Shown piece after piece: positions 50,725 through 60,271 of a stretch of DNA of 64,000 nt (position 1 is the first letter of the stretch; the number at the start of each line of letters is the position of its first letter). The stretch comes from Oceanimonas sp. GK1 (GTDB taxonomy: Bacteria; Pseudomonadota; Gammaproteobacteria; Enterobacterales; Aeromonadaceae). The position numbers and the translations under genes are program-made. The notes beneath the pieces were generated by a model that saw nothing but the letters and a program-made list of their open reading frames with translations, was not told the origin of the DNA and made no database searches. Where the stretch lies: the NCBI RefSeq assembly GCF_000243075.1, contig NC_016745.1:1877001-1941000 (forward strand), read 5' to 3'.

Positions 50725-52176
50725 ATGAGCAGCAATGGAAATATCAACCGGCGCCCTGAGCCCGATGGACTGCTGGTGCAGATCGCCGACTATGTGGCCG
50801 GCAGCCACACCGGCAGCCCGGAGGCGCGCCGCACCGCCCGCCACTGCCTGATGGACAGTCTGGGCTGCGGCCTGCTGGCACTGCGGTTTCCCGAGTGCAC
50901 CAAGCACCTCGGTCCGCTGGTGCCGGGCACCACAGTGCGCCACGGGGCTCGGGTGCCGGGCACCTCCCACGAGCTGGATCCGGTGACCGCCGCCTTTAAT
51001 ATCGGCTGCTGCATTCGCTGGCTCGACTTCAACGATACCTGGCTGGCGGCCGAATGGGGCCACCCGTCCGACAATCTGGGCGCCATTCTGGCCACCGCCG
51101 ATTACCTCAGCCGGGTGGCGGTGGCCGAGGGCCGTGCCCCGGTCACCATGGGGGAGATACTCACCGCCATGATCAAGGCCCATGAAATTCAGGGGGTTCT
51201 GGCGCTGAACAACAGCTTTAACCGGGTGGGGCTGGATCATGTGTTGCTGGTGCGGGCGGCCTCCACCGCCGTGGTGACGCAGATGCTGGGGGGCGGTCGG
51301 GCCCAGATGGTGGATGCCCTGTCCCAGGCCTGGGCCGACGGCGGCGCCCTGCGCGTTTACCGTCATGCCCCCAATGCGGGATCGCGCAAGTCCTGGGCCG
51401 CCGGCGACGCCACCGCCCGGGCGGTACGGCTTGCCATGATCACCCTGAAGGGGGAGATGGGACTGCCCTCGGTGCTGAGCACGCCCCAGTGGGGCTTTCA
51501 GGATGTGCTGTTCAGGGGCAGGCCAGTGACCCTAAGCCAGCCGCTGGGCAGCTATGTCATGGAAAACGTGCTGTTCAAGCTGAGCTATCCCGCCGAGTTT
51601 CATGCCCAGACCGCGGTGGAATGCGCGGTGCGGCTGCACCCCGAGGTGAGGGCGCGCCTTGAGGAGATTGACCGTATCGTGCTGCATACCCATGAATCGG
51701 CCCTTCGTATCATTGCCAAGGGGGGCGAGCTTACCAATCCCGCCGACCGGGATCACTGCCTGCAATACATGGTGGCGGTGCCGCTGCTGTACGGCACCCT
51801 TGCCGCCGAGCACTACGAGGACGCCTTTCACCAGGGCGATCCGCGTATTGATGCGATGCGGGAAAAAATGGAAGTGGTGGAAGACCCTCGCTACAGCGCC
51901 GACTACCTGGAGCCCGACAAGCGCGCCATTGCCAACGCCATTCAGGTGTTTTTCAAGGACGGCAGTCACACCGGCAAGGTGGAGGTGGAATACCCCATCG
52001 GCCATCGCCGCCGCCGCCACGATGGCATTCCGGTGCTGGAGCAAAAGTTTCTGCACAACCTGCAGACCCGTTTTCCTCCCGCCCGCAGCCGGCAGATTTT
52101 TGAATTGTGTCAGGATCAGGGCCGGATGGAAGCCATGCCGGTGAACGAGTTTATGGATCTGTTTGTGATCAACTGA
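50725..52176 (+). CDS. prpD: 2-methylcitrate dehydratase
   Basis: A 483-residue MmgE/PrpD-family protein. It dehydrates 2-methylcitrate to 2-methylaconitate in the methylcitrate cycle. Typical stretches are [20 protein letters not shown] near residue 32, [20 protein letters not shown] and [20 protein letters not shown]. It follows prpC with a GGGGGGATC ribosome site and ends before a terminator. The rest of the pathway must be encoded elsewhere. Confidence 0.93.
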   Translation: MSSNGNINRRPEPDGLLVQIADYVAGSHTGSPEARRTARHCLMDSLGCGLLALRFPECTKHLGPLVPGTTVRHGARVPGTSHELDPVTAAFNIGCCIRWLDFNDTWLAAEWGHPSDNLGAILATADYLSRVAVAEGRAPVTMGEILTAMIKAHEIQGVLALNNSFNRVGLDHVLLVRAASTAVVTQMLGGGRAQMVDALSQAWADGGALRVYRHAPNAGSRKSWAAGDATARAVRLAMITLKGEMGLPSVLSTPQWGFQDVLFRGRPVTLSQPLGSYVMENVLFKLSYPAEFHAQTAVECAVRLHPEVRARLEEIDRIVLHTHESALRIIAKGGELTNPADRDHCLQYMVAVPLLYGTLAAEHYEDAFHQGDPRIDAMREKMEVVEDPRYSADYLEPDKRAIANAIQVFFKDGSHTGKVEVEYPIGHRRRRHDGIPVLEQKFLHNLQTRFPPARSRQIFELCQDQGRMEAMPVNEFMDLFVIN

Positions 52177-52205
52177 ACGGGCGTGCCGCCCTTGCTCTTT
52201 GTCAT

Positions 52206-52230
52206 GCCGGCCCTGCGCCGGCCTTTTTTT
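52206..52230 (+). terminator. Terminator after prpD
   Basis: A 6-bp stem (GCCGGC with GCCGGC, loop CCTGC) and a run of seven T residues. Confidence 0.88.
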
Positions 52231-52262
52231 GACCGAATTAAGCGGGCGGCCATGGTAGGAAG

Positions 52263-52278
52263 TGTGATTAACATCACA
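52263..52278. promoter_or_regulatory. Perfect CRP-type site upstream of the NCS1 permease
   Basis: TGTGATTAACATCACA matches the CRP core TGTGA-N6-TCACA exactly. The centre lies 146 bases before the permease start. A weak -10 (TATCAA, 52320-52325) would put the site near -61.5, a class I arrangement. The promoter itself is not certain. Confidence 0.7.
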
Positions 52279-52308
52279 TTAACCAGTCGTAAAACAAATA
52301 GCTGTTTT

Positions 52309-52320
52309 ATTGTTAACAAT
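52309..52320. promoter_or_regulatory. 12-bp palindrome in the permease promoter region
   Basis: ATTGTTAACAAT is a perfect palindrome between the CRP-type site and the permease gene, overlapping the likely promoter. It may be a repressor operator; no factor is identified. The rest of the 240-base gap holds no gene. Confidence 0.4.
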
Positions 52321-52416
52321 ATCAATGTTAATTTGTTCACCTGAATCCGGGTTTATCATTTACATTTTTTCGGATTATGCAACATCCTTTATTAAGCAGT
52401 TAACAGGGAGAGGCCA

Positions 52417-53772
52417 ATGGCTGTACATGAAATGAACAACCCCGAGTTGATGCCGTCCACCGACAAGGACAGGGACATCAACATCTGGGACTTCACCATG
52501 CTCTGGGCGGGCATGACCATCAACATGGGGGCCTTTACCATGGGCGCCCAGCTTTATCCGGGCCTGTCACCCTGGACCATTATCGGCGCCATCCTGGCGG
52601 CCTACGCCATTGTGACCACCATACTGATCATGGCCGGTGACATCGGCATTCGTTACGGCATTCCCTTTACCGTCTACATTCGTGGCTGTTTTGGCTACAA
52701 GGGGGCCAAGATCCCGGCCGCTTTCCGTGCCATTCCCGCCTGTTTCTGGTTTGGCTTTCAGACCTGGGTGGCGGCGGTGGCCATCGGCAAGGTGCTGGAG
52801 ATGTGGGTGGGGTACACCAATACCACCATTCTTATCCTGATATTCGGGGCGTTGCAGGTGGTGAATGCCATTTACGGCATGAAGGCCATGGCCAAGTTCG
52901 ACTGGGTGGCCATTCCGGCGCTGACCATTCTGATTGGTCTGGTGACCTTCTGGTTGCTGGAAACCAATAACGCCACCATCGGTGACGTGCTGGCGGCCCC
53001 GTCACTGGACAACGGCTCCTTTGTGTTCGCGGTCATGGCCATTGCCGGCATCTGGATCACCATGGGCCTGAACAGCCCGGATCTGACCCGTAAGCTGGAG
53101 CGCTCCCGGGATCACAGCAGCAAGAACTTCTTTGTGCGCAACCGCAAGCCGTTTGCCGCTCAGCTGGCTGGCCTTATCATCATTGGCTCCGGCATTCTGA
53201 TGGTGGGCATGATAGGTGGCATTCTCACCGGCACCTGGGATCCGATTGAAATCGTGCTCAATTCCATGAGCTCGCCCATCGTGCTGATCCTGAGCATGCT
53301 GACCATCGCCTTTGCCCAGTGGTCCACCAATACCGTGGCCAACCTGATGCCGTCGGCGCTGATCCTGATGAACGTGTTCCCGCGCCTCAGCTTTGCCAAG
53401 GGGGTGATCATTTCCGGTGTGATTGGCCTGCTGATGATGCCCTGGCTGTTTGCCGACAACCTGCTGTGGTTCAGCGTGGTCACCTCCGGCCTGCTGGGTC
53501 CGGTGGCGGGCATCATGCTGGCCGACTTCTACCTGCTGCGCCGTGGCCGCATTCGGGTGGAAGACTTCTATGACCCCAAAGGCCCCTTCGTGTACCAGAA
53601 CAATTACAACCTGCGGGCCTTCCTGGTGTACGGCGTCTCCTTTGTGTGCAGCCTCATTTTCATGGACATGGCCTTCTTCGTGGGCCTGGTGATCAGCGTG
53701 GTGGGTTATACCCTGCTGATGAAACCCATCGCCAAGCCGGCCGAGCTGCCTGAGGTGGCCGCCGAGTCCTGA
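52417..53772 (+). CDS. NCS1-family permease (cytosine/purine/hydantoin type)
   Basis: A 451-residue membrane protein with twelve predicted segments, of the nucleobase:cation symporter-1 family: DFTMLWAGMTINMGAFTMGA near residue 25 and QWSTNTVANLMPSALILMNV near residue 300. It likely imports a nucleobase, hydantoin, allantoin or a related compound; which one is not visible. A CodB label would be only a guess. A GGGAGAGG site precedes the ATG and a CRP-type site lies upstream. Confidence 0.85.
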   Translation: MAVHEMNNPELMPSTDKDRDINIWDFTMLWAGMTINMGAFTMGAQLYPGLSPWTIIGAILAAYAIVTTILIMAGDIGIRYGIPFTVYIRGCFGYKGAKIPAAFRAIPACFWFGFQTWVAAVAIGKVLEMWVGYTNTTILILIFGALQVVNAIYGMKAMAKFDWVAIPALTILIGLVTFWLLETNNATIGDVLAAPSLDNGSFVFAVMAIAGIWITMGLNSPDLTRKLERSRDHSSKNFFVRNRKPFAAQLAGLIIIGSGILMVGMIGGILTGTWDPIEIVLNSMSSPIVLILSMLTIAFAQWSTNTVANLMPSALILMNVFPRLSFAKGVIISGVIGLLMMPWLFADNLLWFSVVTSGLLGPVAGIMLADFYLLRRGRIRVEDFYDPKGPFVYQNNYNLRAFLVYGVSFVCSLIFMDMAFFVGLVISVVGYTLLMKPIAKPAELPEVAAES

Positions 53773-53799
53773 GGATCCCGCTGTTAATCGTGTGCTTTT

Positions 53800-53824
53800 G
53801 ACCCCGCATTGCGGGGTCTTTTTT
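53800..53824. terminator. Bidirectional-looking terminator between the permease and torD
   Basis: An 8-bp stem (GACCCCGC / GCGGGGTC) with an ATT loop, T-run on the plus strand. The convergent torD ends 15 bases on, so it may serve both. Confidence 0.9.
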
Positions 53825-53838
53825 ATTGGCGCGCGCCC

Positions 53839-54510
53839 TTAACCGGCCTCCAGCAGCCGTTGTTGGCAAAAGCCGGTGATAAGGGCCGCCAGGGCTGGGT
53901 AGAAAGGGCTGGTGGTGGCAGCATGCCGGCAGCGGTGGCGAAAGGTCGGCAGCCAGTTGCACAGCTCTTCACGCAGAAACTGGGCCAGGCCGGCCAGCAC
54001 CGGGGCCTGCGCCGGGCCGTTCAGCTCCGCCAGCTGGCGATAGCCGCCGGCGAGGTAGTCGAGCATCACCGCCAGGTGATCGGCGGGCTCTTTGAAATCA
54101 TCGGGCAGGGTGACGCCGGCATCCGCCAGTCGCGCCGCCATGCGCTGGGTGGGCTCCGCCATAAAGCCGCCCCGCTCGCTGAGGTAACAGGAGGCGTAGG
54201 GCGCGGCGCTGTGGCGGGCATCGCTCAAGAACAGGGTGGCGAAGTCCGCCGCCAGCTCCAGGCGCGGGTGTGCAAGCAGAGACAGCCCATTAATGGCCGT
54301 GTCCAGGGCACCGGCTTCGGCCGTCAGGCCGTCCTCACTCAGCCAGGCCAGCAGGGGTGCGGCGTCTCCGGCCTGGTAGGCGGCCAGGGTTGCGTCGTCC
54401 AGCTCCTGGCTCATCAGGGTGGCCAGCCACTGGCACAGCAGTGCCTGCCGTTGCCAGTGCTCCCTTGAAAACGAGGGCAGGGCGGTGCCTGCCGGAAGGG
54501 ATTGGGTCAT
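53839..54510 (-). CDS. torD: TMAO reductase chaperone
   Basis: A 223-residue TorD-family protein, the dedicated cytoplasmic chaperone that binds the TorA Tat signal and helps molybdenum cofactor insertion. The all-helical sequence includes FATLFLSDARHSAAPYASCY and the TorD signature SERGGFMAEPTQRMAARLAD. The ATG overlaps the torA stop (ATGA). It is the last gene of the torECAD operon. Confidence 0.93.
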   Translation of the reverse strand: MTQSLPAGTALPSFSREHWQRQALLCQWLATLMSQELDDATLAAYQAGDAAPLLAWLSEDGLTAEAGALDTAINGLSLLAHPRLELAADFATLFLSDARHSAAPYASCYLSERGGFMAEPTQRMAARLADAGVTLPDDFKEPADHLAVMLDYLAGGYRQLAELNGPAQAPVLAGLAQFLREELCNWLPTFRHRCRHAATTSPFYPALAALITGFCQQRLLEAG

Positions 54511-56978
54511 CAGATCTCCACCAGTTGCGGGCCACCAAAGGAAGTGACCGCCGGCACGTCGCCGGTAAATTTTTCGATCTCCACCAGGCAGGTGTTGGCG
54601 CTGGGCGCCTGGGCCAGCTTGGAGGTACCCACGTCCAGGGTCAGGGTGTTGGGGTCGCCATAGGTATCCAGCGCCCCAATGCTGGCATCAACAGGGCCAT
54701 ACCAGGCGCCTTCGTGAATGCGTACCACCCCCGGCGGGTAATGATCCGAGAGGCGGGCGCCGGCCAGCAGCTGGCCCCGGTCGTTGAAGACCCGTACCAG
54801 ATCGCCGTCGGCGATGTTCCGGGCGGCAGCGTCACCGGGGTTGATGTAAATGGGCTCCCGGCCTTGTACCGCATAGGTGGCACGGTATTCATCCGACTCG
54901 CACATTTGCGAATGCAGGCGTTGATCCGGGTGTACCGACTGCAGCCACAGCGGGTGCTTGTCGGAGCCCGGGCCGCCGTGGGAACGCTCGGCCTTTTCCA
55001 TCCACACCGGGTGAGACTTGCAGTCGTCGTAGCCGTAGCTGCCAATCTTGCGGCTGCTGATCTCGATAAAGCCCGAGGGGGTGCCCACGGCATTGACTTC
55101 CGGGTCTTCCCGAAAGTCCGCATGGCGCACCCAGTTTTCGCCCTCGCCAAAGTCCACGTAGCCGGCTTCCCAAAACTGGTCGAAGTCGGGCATGGGGTAG
55201 CTGCCTTCGTTGGCGGCCTTGCACTCGTTGTAAAGCTGCTCCAGCCACTGGCGTTCGTCCTTGCCCTGAGTGTATTCCTCATGGCGGCCAAAGCGGCGGC
55301 ACAACTCGGTGAAAATGTCGAAGTCACTGCGGGAGTGGAACAGCGGATCCACCAGCTTGTGCATGGCCAGCAGGCCGCGCTTGACGTAGGAGCCGTAAAT
55401 GTCGATGTCGTTGCGTTCAAACTGGGTACAGGCGGGCAGCACCAGATCCGAGAAGCGGCAGGTGGCGTTCCAGGAGTAATCAATGGTCACCACGGTTTCC
55501 AGCTTGCGAAACGCCTGCTTCATGCGGTTGTGATCCTGGTGGTGATGCCAGGGGTTACAGCCGCTGAATACACACATTTTGATGTCGGGGTAGGTGACGT
55601 CACTGCCGTTGTACTGAATCTTGCCGCCCGGCTCCAGCAGACAGTCAATCCAGCGGGCCACCGGAATAATGCGGCTGGCGCCCTTGAAGTCTTCACTGTC
55701 GTGCACCGGTTTTTTACCCGGATCCAGGTTGCGGGGAAAACCGCCCGGGGCACTGGCACTGGTGCCGGGCACGCCGATGGAGCTGTAGTGATGGGCATAG
55801 CTGATGCCGCCACCGGGCAGGCCAATCTGGCCCAGCATGGCGGCCAGCACGGCGCCGGCCCAGTAGGGCTGCTCGCCGTGTTGCTGGCGCTGAATGGCCC
55901 AGCCAAACATCAGCTGGGTGCGGTTTGATGCCATCAGGCGGGCAAAGTCGCGAATGGCGTCGGCCTCAATGCCGCAGATGGCGGCGGCCCATTCTGGGGT
56001 TTTCTCCACCTGGTCTTCGGTCTTGCCCAGCACGTAGTCCATAAAGGGCTGAAAACCCAGGGTATAGGTGCCCAGGAATTGTTCGTCGTGCAGCTTTTCG
56101 CTGTACAGGGTGTGGGCCAGGGCGAGCATAAAGGCCACGTCGGTTTGCGGGTGAATATACTGGTGTTCGCATTCCAGGTAGCGCTGGGTTTTGGAGCGCA
56201 CCGGATCCACGCAGATAACGCGCATATCGCCGCTGGCGACCTTGTCTTTCAGTTGCGCCAGATAGCCGTAAGCCTGGTGGGTTTCACAGTTCCAGCCCAC
56301 CTGCAGGTTTTTGAACGGATCGTTGGCCCACAAGATCAGCGTCTTGGTGTTTTCCAGGATCAGCGGCCAGGAAGTGCCCTGGTCGTAGACCTCGGTGGAG
56401 CCCAGCACATAGGGCATGATCACCTGGCCGGCGCCGGTGGAGTAGTCGCCCACCTTGCTGACGAAGTTGCCGTGCAGGTTTACGCCCCGCTGCATATGGC
56501 TGCCGCAGCTGTGGAACTGACCGGTCTGGCGCCAGCCGGTGGCGCCAGCATACAACGCCGAGGGGCCGTACTGGGTTTGTATGCGTTCCAGCTCTTCATG
56601 GAACAGGTCCAGGGCTTCGTCCCAGGTCACGCGCACAAAGCGGTTGTCGCCGCGCTGGGCGGTGTCGCTGTTGTGGCGGTTTTTCAGCCAGTCGAGCCGC
56701 ACCATGGGGTAGCGAATGCGCGACGGATTGTAGATAAGTCCCTGAATGCCGTTGAGCATGTCGGTAGGGTGCTGATCGAGCTCAAAGGGTTTGACCTCGG
56801 CCACCACGCCGCCCTTGACCAGCGCCTTGAACGCGCCCCAATGAGAGCCGGCCATTTTCCAGCTGCCCTCGGCGGTGACCGCCGCCTCGGCGGAGCGCAC
56901 CAGCAGGCCGGGACCAATCAGGGCCGCGGCCGAGCCCGCCGCCAGCCCCTGAAGAAAACGTCTTCTCGAAATTGCCAT
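54510..56978 (-). CDS. torA: Trimethylamine-N-oxide reductase, catalytic subunit
   Basis: An 822-residue periplasmic molybdoenzyme. A twin-arginine signal ([19 protein letters not shown]) is at the N-terminus. Landmarks of the DMSO/TMAO reductase family are [40 protein letters not shown] (the conserved Ser region), [14 protein letters not shown]-like and [17 protein letters not shown]-type sequences. It reduces TMAO to trimethylamine for anaerobic respiration, taking electrons from TorC. The start is 12 bases after the torC stop. Confidence 0.96.
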   Translation of the reverse strand: MAISRRRFLQGLAAGSAAALIGPGLLVRSAEAAVTAEGSWKMAGSHWGAFKALVKGGVVAEVKPFELDQHPTDMLNGIQGLIYNPSRIRYPMVRLDWLKNRHNSDTAQRGDNRFVRVTWDEALDLFHEELERIQTQYGPSALYAGATGWRQTGQFHSCGSHMQRGVNLHGNFVSKVGDYSTGAGQVIMPYVLGSTEVYDQGTSWPLILENTKTLILWANDPFKNLQVGWNCETHQAYGYLAQLKDKVASGDMRVICVDPVRSKTQRYLECEHQYIHPQTDVAFMLALAHTLYSEKLHDEQFLGTYTLGFQPFMDYVLGKTEDQVEKTPEWAAAICGIEADAIRDFARLMASNRTQLMFGWAIQRQQHGEQPYWAGAVLAAMLGQIGLPGGGISYAHHYSSIGVPGTSASAPGGFPRNLDPGKKPVHDSEDFKGASRIIPVARWIDCLLEPGGKIQYNGSDVTYPDIKMCVFSGCNPWHHHQDHNRMKQAFRKLETVVTIDYSWNATCRFSDLVLPACTQFERNDIDIYGSYVKRGLLAMHKLVDPLFHSRSDFDIFTELCRRFGRHEEYTQGKDERQWLEQLYNECKAANEGSYPMPDFDQFWEAGYVDFGEGENWVRHADFREDPEVNAVGTPSGFIEISSRKIGSYGYDDCKSHPVWMEKAERSHGGPGSDKHPLWLQSVHPDQRLHSQMCESDEYRATYAVQGREPIYINPGDAAARNIADGDLVRVFNDRGQLLAGARLSDHYPPGVVRIHEGAWYGPVDASIGALDTYGDPNTLTLDVGTSKLAQAPSANTCLVEIEKFTGDVPAVTSFGGPQLVEI

Positions 56979-56990
56979 GATGTTCGCTCC

Positions 56991-58178
56991 TTAATGCGCG
57001 CCGTCGGCGTAGTCGGACGAATGTTTCTGCAGATACTTCAGCACCAGGGCCTGAGTAGCGGCATCCATATTGGTAAAGCCCACCATGCCCGCGAACATGC
57101 CCGGCCAGGTGTTGGCGTCAAAGTGCGCCTCGGCAGGCTGGGAGTGACACACGCTGCAGGCGCTGCGGTAGGTATCCCGGGCATAGCCCCAGAGATCTTC
57201 CGCTTCCGGCAGCAAGGCCCCTTGCTCGGCCCACAGGGTCACTTCCACCGGCTCCCAGGGCAGGCCGGTCAGCTCGTCTACCTTAGCCTCGTCAAGCACC
57301 TGCACCAGGCTGTCGTCCTGGGCCACTTCCTTCTCCAGCACCAGGCTGGTGATGTTCATGCCAAAGTCTTCATACAGCACGCGGCCAAAGCCCCGGGTCT
57401 TGCGCCAGGCGGGCACCTGCAGCTTGACGCTGTCGCCGCTTTCTTCCAGCAGGGTCACCGGGCTTGCCGCTTCCAGCTCGCCGGCGGGCTGAGTACGTGC
57501 CTCATCCAGATAAAGCGTGATGGCCTTGACGGTGTAATAGCGTTCGCCCTCGTCCGGGCTCAGGCCCTGGGCCCGTTGCTCCAGTTGGTCCAGGGCCGGA
57601 TCCTTGAAGGTCATCTGTTCGGGCAGGTGGTGGGCAATGCCTTTGTGGCAGTCAATGCAGCTCTGGTTACGCTCGGCGGCGGGTTTCATAAAGCGGCGCG
57701 CCTCGTCGGACATCACCTCCCAGTTCATGCTGTTGTAATCGTGGCAATTGCGGCATTCCAGCGAGCCGTTGGCAGAGAGCCGCGCCCACTCGTGCTGGGC
57801 CAGCTCCAGGCGTTTTTCCAGAAATTTTTCCCGGGTATCGATGGTGCCGAAGACCTTGCCCCAGACTTCCTTGCTGGCCTGCATCTTGCGGGCAATTTTG
57901 TCGGTCCAGTCGTGGGGCACGTGGCAGTCGGGACAGGTGGCGCGCACGCCGGAGCGGTTGGACCAGTGCACCGTGCCTTGCAGTTCCTGATAGGGGTTGT
58001 CCTGCATCTCGTGGCAGCCGATGCAAAACTGCTCGGTATTGGTGACTTCCAGCGCGGTGTTGAAGCCGCCCCAGAAGATAATGCCGGCCACAAAACTCAC
58101 CAGGGTCACGGCGCCCAGGCTGAGGTGAACGGCAGGCCGCCTGAGGGTGTTCCAGAGTTTGCAAATAAGGTTTTTCAT
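56991..58178 (-). CDS. torC: Pentaheme c-type cytochrome of TMAO respiration
   Basis: A 395-residue NapC/NirT-family quinol dehydrogenase with an N-terminal membrane anchor (VHLSLGAVTLVSFVAGIIFW). Five CxxCH heme motifs are visible: CIGCH, CPDCH, CRNCH, CIDCH and CSVCH, the last in the C-terminal extension that distinguishes TorC from four-heme NapC. It passes electrons from menaquinol to TorA. It is preceded by torE in the same operon. Confidence 0.95.
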   Translation of the reverse strand: MKNLICKLWNTLRRPAVHLSLGAVTLVSFVAGIIFWGGFNTALEVTNTEQFCIGCHEMQDNPYQELQGTVHWSNRSGVRATCPDCHVPHDWTDKIARKMQASKEVWGKVFGTIDTREKFLEKRLELAQHEWARLSANGSLECRNCHDYNSMNWEVMSDEARRFMKPAAERNQSCIDCHKGIAHHLPEQMTFKDPALDQLEQRAQGLSPDEGERYYTVKAITLYLDEARTQPAGELEAASPVTLLEESGDSVKLQVPAWRKTRGFGRVLYEDFGMNITSLVLEKEVAQDDSLVQVLDEAKVDELTGLPWEPVEVTLWAEQGALLPEAEDLWGYARDTYRSACSVCHSQPAEAHFDANTWPGMFAGMVGFTNMDAATQALVLKYLQKHSSDYADGAH

Positions 58179-58223
58179 GATGCAGCTCGCTTGACAGAGT
58201 CGTGATTAAACAGGCAGGGCGGT

Positions 58224-58391
58224 TCAACCATGGCCGGGGGGGCCAAAGATGAGCTGCAGCATCCATACGGCAAAGCCATAACCGCCAACGCAGATAATGC
58301 TGAGTACGGGAAAGAACACCAGAGTAATAAAGAGCAGCGACAGCCACTCTCGCCCTTTGGTGGATGCACGGCCGGAGGAGTTGTTGTTCAT
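58224..58391 (-). CDS. torE: Small TorE-like membrane protein
   Basis: A 55-residue protein (MNNNSSGRASTKGREWLSLL) with one membrane segment (FFPVLSIICVGGYGFAVWML) and a C-terminal GPPGHG. Small TorE/NapE-like proteins precede torC in several marine gammaproteobacteria. The ATG at 58391 has a GGTACC-type region rather than a strong ribosome site; the upstream in-frame ATG adds 16 residues. Function is unclear, probably with TorC. Confidence 0.8.
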   Translation of the reverse strand: MNNNSSGRASTKGREWLSLLFITLVFFPVLSIICVGGYGFAVWMLQLIFGPPGHG

Positions 58392-58747
58392 GGTGGGTAC
58401 CTTTTTGTTTGCAGGGGTGCACCGACAGATCCCTGCCAAAGCCTGGAATGAGTATAGGCGCTGCGCTGCAAGGCTTAGTTGATCCCCGTCAATCCATCAA
58501 GACCCTGCAGATTGCATGGTTGTTTTTCAGCCGGCAGGGGTTGCGACTTCAAGACCTGGACTGCACCAGGCTGGTGCTTTGGTTCCGAACGCTGTGCCAA
58601 CCTGGTGAGCGGGATTCAATTGAAATGAACTCTGACCGGCTAATGAACGACATGAATTTTTTAACTCATTGTATTTACGTTGTTTTTATATTTTGGCGCG
58701 GTTAATGCATTCAGTGCTGTCAGTCTGTTTATGTTCCGAGCCACCCT
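58392..58747. other. Divergent intergenic region of torE and ureD
   Basis: The 356 bases hold no gene. The tor side has a TATACT -10 (minus strand, 58456-58451) and an FNR-type box. The urease side has no clear promoter; AT-rich sequence near 58655-58690 is the most likely region. Confidence 0.7.
58451..58492 (-). promoter_or_regulatory. torECAD promoter with FNR-type box
   Basis: On the minus strand TTGACGGGGATCAA (58492-58479) matches the FNR consensus TTGAT-N4-ATCAA at nine of ten positions. A TATACT -10 hexamer (58456-58451) follows, predicting a start near 58444 and placing the box centre at -41.5, the class II activator position. This fits anaerobic induction of TMAO respiration. TorR boxes were not recognised. 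Confidence 0.75.
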
Positions 58748-59614
58748 ATGCATCTGTGTCATACCGCCTCGCGCTCCTCATCTGCCGGTTACGGCCCGGG
58801 CCGTCAGTGGTCGGCGCAACTGAGCCTGCAGTTGGTCAGCGGCCTGAACTGCACCCAGGTAAAGCGCATGACCTTCAGTGGTCCGTTGCGTATTCAGCGA
58901 CCGTTTTATCCGGAAGGCCAGCCCTGCCATCTTTACCTGTTGCACCCGCCCGGCGGCCTGGTGTCCGGGGATCGTTTACGCATAGAGGTGCAGGCACAGC
59001 CGGGCAGCCAGGGGCTGCTGACCACCCCCTCGGCGGGCAAGGTGTACCGCCAGGACAGCGCCGGCGTGGCCCAGGGGCAGCGCGTACGGTTGCGGCTCGA
59101 GGAAAACGCCGAGCTGGAATGGCTGCCCCAGGAAACCATCCTTTACCGGGGCGCCAACGCCGGCCTCGACCTGCATATCGAGCTGGCCGAAAACGCCCGT
59201 TTTATCGGCTGGGAGCTGGTGTGCCTGGGCCGTCCCGCCGGTGAACACTGGTTTGATGAAGGCAGCCTGAGCCAGCGGCTGCAGCTGTGGCGAGCAGGCC
59301 GGTTGCTGTTGAACGAGCGCCTGCAGTTGCAGGCGGGAGACGGGGTGCACCGGGGCCGGGCTGGCCTCAACGGCCGTTGCGTGTTCGGCACCTTGTTGGC
59401 GGTGGGCCCGGGGCTGGATGATGAGCTGATCACTGCCCTGCGCCAGGCGCTGCCCGAGGGCTTCAGCGTGACCGAGCGCCTGGGCGTGCTGCTGGTGCGC
59501 TACCTCGGGAACGATATGAATGCCTGCCGCGCCGGCATGTGGCAAGCCTGGGAGCTTATTCGCCCCGCCATGCTGGAGCGTCCGGCCTGTTTCCCCCGCA
59601 TCTGGTTTACCTGA
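58748..59614 (+). CDS. ureD: Urease accessory protein UreD
   Basis: A 288-residue UreD/UreH-family protein. It binds the apo-urease and recruits UreF and UreG for nickel insertion. Signatures are RPFYPEGQPCHLYLLHPPGG, TTPSAGKVYRQDSAGVAQGQ and LEWLPQETILYRGANAGLDL. First gene of the urease operon; no strong ribosome site is seen at the ATG. Confidence 0.93.
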   Translation: MHLCHTASRSSSAGYGPGRQWSAQLSLQLVSGLNCTQVKRMTFSGPLRIQRPFYPEGQPCHLYLLHPPGGLVSGDRLRIEVQAQPGSQGLLTTPSAGKVYRQDSAGVAQGQRVRLRLEENAELEWLPQETILYRGANAGLDLHIELAENARFIGWELVCLGRPAGEHWFDEGSLSQRLQLWRAGRLLLNERLQLQAGDGVHRGRAGLNGRCVFGTLLAVGPGLDDELITALRQALPEGFSVTERLGVLLVRYLGNDMNACRAGMWQAWELIRPAMLERPACFPRIWFT

Positions 59615-59638
59615 TTTTTTATTACTGGAGTCGTCACC

Positions 59639-59941
59639 ATGGAGCTCAGCCCAAGAGAAAAAGACAAGCTGCTGCTGTTTACCGCCGCCCTGCTGGCCGA
59701 GCGCCGGCTGGCCCGGGGCCTGCGGCTCAACTACCCCGAGACGGTGGCCTACCTGTCGGCGGCGGTAATGGAAGGGGCCCGGGACGGGCGCACCGTGGCC
59801 GAGCTGATGGGCGAGGGCCGCACCTGGCTGACCCGGGAGCAGGTGATGGACGGCGTGCCGGCCCTGGTGCGGGAGGTGCAGGTAGAAGCCACCTTTCCCG
59901 ACGGCACCAAGCTGGTCACCCTGCATGATCCGATTCAGTAA
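59639..59941 (+). CDS. ureA: Urease gamma subunit
   Basis: A 100-residue UreA ([40 protein letters not shown]). Gamma and beta subunits are separate genes here, as in Klebsiella, rather than fused. The gene is 24 bases after ureD. Gamma joins beta and alpha in the (alpha-beta-gamma)3 urease. Confidence 0.96.
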   Translation: MELSPREKDKLLLFTAALLAERRLARGLRLNYPETVAYLSAAVMEGARDGRTVAELMGEGRTWLTREQVMDGVPALVREVQVEATFPDGTKLVTLHDPIQ

Positions 59942-59950
59942 GGAGACCTC

Positions 59951-60271
59951 ATGATCCCCGGAGAACTGCAACTGGCCGCCGGCGACATTGAGCTGAATGC
60001 TGGCCGTGAGCGGCGCACCATCACCGTGGCCAACACCGGCGACCGGCCCATTCAGGTGGGCTCCCATTATCACTTTGCCGAGGTCAACCCGGCACTGCTG
60101 CTGGATCGCGAACAGGCCCATGGCTTTCGCCTCGACATTGCCGCCGGCACCGCGGTGCGCTTTGAGCCGGGCCAGCACCGCACCGTGACCTTGGTGGCCA
60201 TGGGTGGTCGCGGCCATGTATATGGATTTCGCGGCAAGGTCATGGGCCCGCTGCAAGGAGAACAGCCATGA
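59951..60271 (+). CDS. ureB: Urease beta subunit
   Basis: A 106-residue UreB ([40 protein letters not shown]). An AAGGAGACC ribosome site precedes the ATG. The stop overlaps the ureC start (ATGA). Confidence 0.96.
   Translation: MIPGELQLAAGDIELNAGRERRTITVANTGDRPIQVGSHYHFAEVNPALLLDREQAHGFRLDIAAGTAVRFEPGQHRTVTLVAMGGRGHVYGFRGKVMGPLQGEQP

Noticed and set aside
56079-58205. Plus-strand reading frame of 708 codons
   Set aside because: Antisense to torA and torC, which have a Tat signal and five heme motifs.
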